A DNA stretch of 64,000 nucleotides from Naegleria lovaniensis (Eukaryota; Heterolobosea; Eutetramitea; Acrasida; Naegleriidae): NCBI RefSeq assembly GCF_003324165.1, contig NW_025407835.1, positions 654,340-718,339 of the forward strand, read 5' to 3'. A model generated the notes under the pieces. The model saw only the letters and a program-made list of their open reading frames with translations, searched no databases and had not been told where the DNA came from. The translations under genes and the position numbers were made by a program. This document shows positions 63,474 to 64,000 of this stretch, one piece after another (positions within the stretch are counted from its first letter, which is position 1; the number at the start of each line of letters is the position of its first letter).

Positions 63474-64000
63474 GGGTTTTGGGTTTGGGTTTGGGTTTGG
63501 GTTTGGGTTTGGGTTTGGGTTTGGGTTTGGGTTTGGGTTTGGGTTTGGGTTTGGGTTTGGTTGGGTTTGGGTTTGGGTTTGGGTTTGGGTTTGGGTTTGG
63601 GTTTGGGTTTGGGTTTGGGTTTGGGTTTGGGTTTGGGTTTGGGTTTGGGTTTGGTTTGGGTTTGGGTTTGGGTTTGGGTTTGGGTTTGGGTTTGGGTTTG
63701 GGTTTGGGTTTGGGTTTGGTTTGGGTTTGGGTTTGGTTTGGGTTTGGTTTGGGTTTGGGTTTGGGTTTGGGTTTGGGTTTGGGTTTGGGTTTGGGTTTGG
63801 GTTTGGGTTTGGGTTTGGGTTTGGGTTTGGGTTTGGGTTTGGGTTTGGGTTTGGGTTTGGGTTTGGGTTTGGGTTTGGGTTTGGGTTTGGTTGGGTTTGG
63901 GTTTGGGTTTGGGTTTGGGTTTGGGTTTGGGTTTGGGTTTGGGTTTGGGTTTGGGTTTGGGTTTGGGTTTGGGTTTGGGTTGGGTTTGGGTTTGGGTTTT
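63474..64000 (+). repeat. Telomere, (GGGTTT)n
   Basis: About 527 bp of GGGTTT, G-rich strand 5' to 3' toward the window end, as expected at a right chromosome end. Occasional slips (GGTTGGG, GGTTTGGTTTGGG, one GGGTTTTGGG at the start) break the hexamer. The array reaches the last base, so its length here is a minimum. Confidence 0.97.

Noticed and set aside
63402-64000. CRISPR array or satellite instead of telomere
   Set aside because: No spacers; hexamer orientation and terminal position fit a telomere.

Overview
The window is eukaryotic nuclear DNA, AT-rich and gene-dense. About thirty protein genes sit on both strands, with short GT-AG introns (mostly 49-121 nt), A-tracts right before many start codons, and Asn/Ser/Gln-rich low-complexity protein tails. 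Several things point to a heterolobosean amoeba of the Naegleria type: F-box/Ras fusions, many NHL-repeat proteins, a Ras/RasGEF/G-alpha signalling set, a GH19 chitinase and lysosomal sedolisin. Genus is inferred from gene content; species cannot be fixed from the sequence. The right edge is a chromosome end: GGGTTT repeats run from about 63474 to 64000 with the G-rich strand pointing outward.

Layout. 1-12 kb: the tail of the RNA polymerase I second-largest subunit, an OTU1-type deubiquitinase, a cytosolic NHL protein, a divergent RAD51-like ATPase, an SDR oxidoreductase, a CRT-like transporter with an apparent frameshift, a sedolisin (TPP1-like), an F-box/Ras fusion with a CAAX box and a LamG-BTB protein. 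12-25 kb: a small mitochondrial-type membrane protein, a second NHL protein, tRNA-Val(CAC), a DUF1399-type protein carrying twenty 23-residue CC repeats, an F-box/ankyrin protein and a putative LRAT/PPPDE-like protein. 25-45 kb: a ZGRF1-like helicase, a G-alpha subunit, tandem 120-aa paralogues, two divergent kinases 61 bp apart, a RasGEF, a TPR membrane protein, a GH19 chitinase, a multi-pass membrane protein, a third NHL protein, a RidA protein and a hotdog thioesterase. 45-60.6 kb: an F-box/pseudo-Ras protein, a triple discoidin-like protein, and a receptor kinase (NHL-EGF-TM-kinase) flanked by two inverted PLOD-type glycosyltransferase paralogues. The last gene is an NHL-EGF-GPS protein that stops just after its GPS motif. 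60.6-64 kb: gene-poor subtelomere with a duplicated segment, an interstitial telomere-like tract, a GGGTTTATT block and the telomere.

Themes. Small-GTPase and heterotrimeric G-protein signalling is well represented (Ras fusion, pseudo-Ras fusion, RasGEF, G-alpha). NHL beta-propellers occur five times: three soluble, one on a receptor kinase and one secreted or truncated. The most unusual single object is the CC-repeat array at 16219-17619. All exon boundaries are my own reading of splice sites and frame continuity, without transcript evidence.
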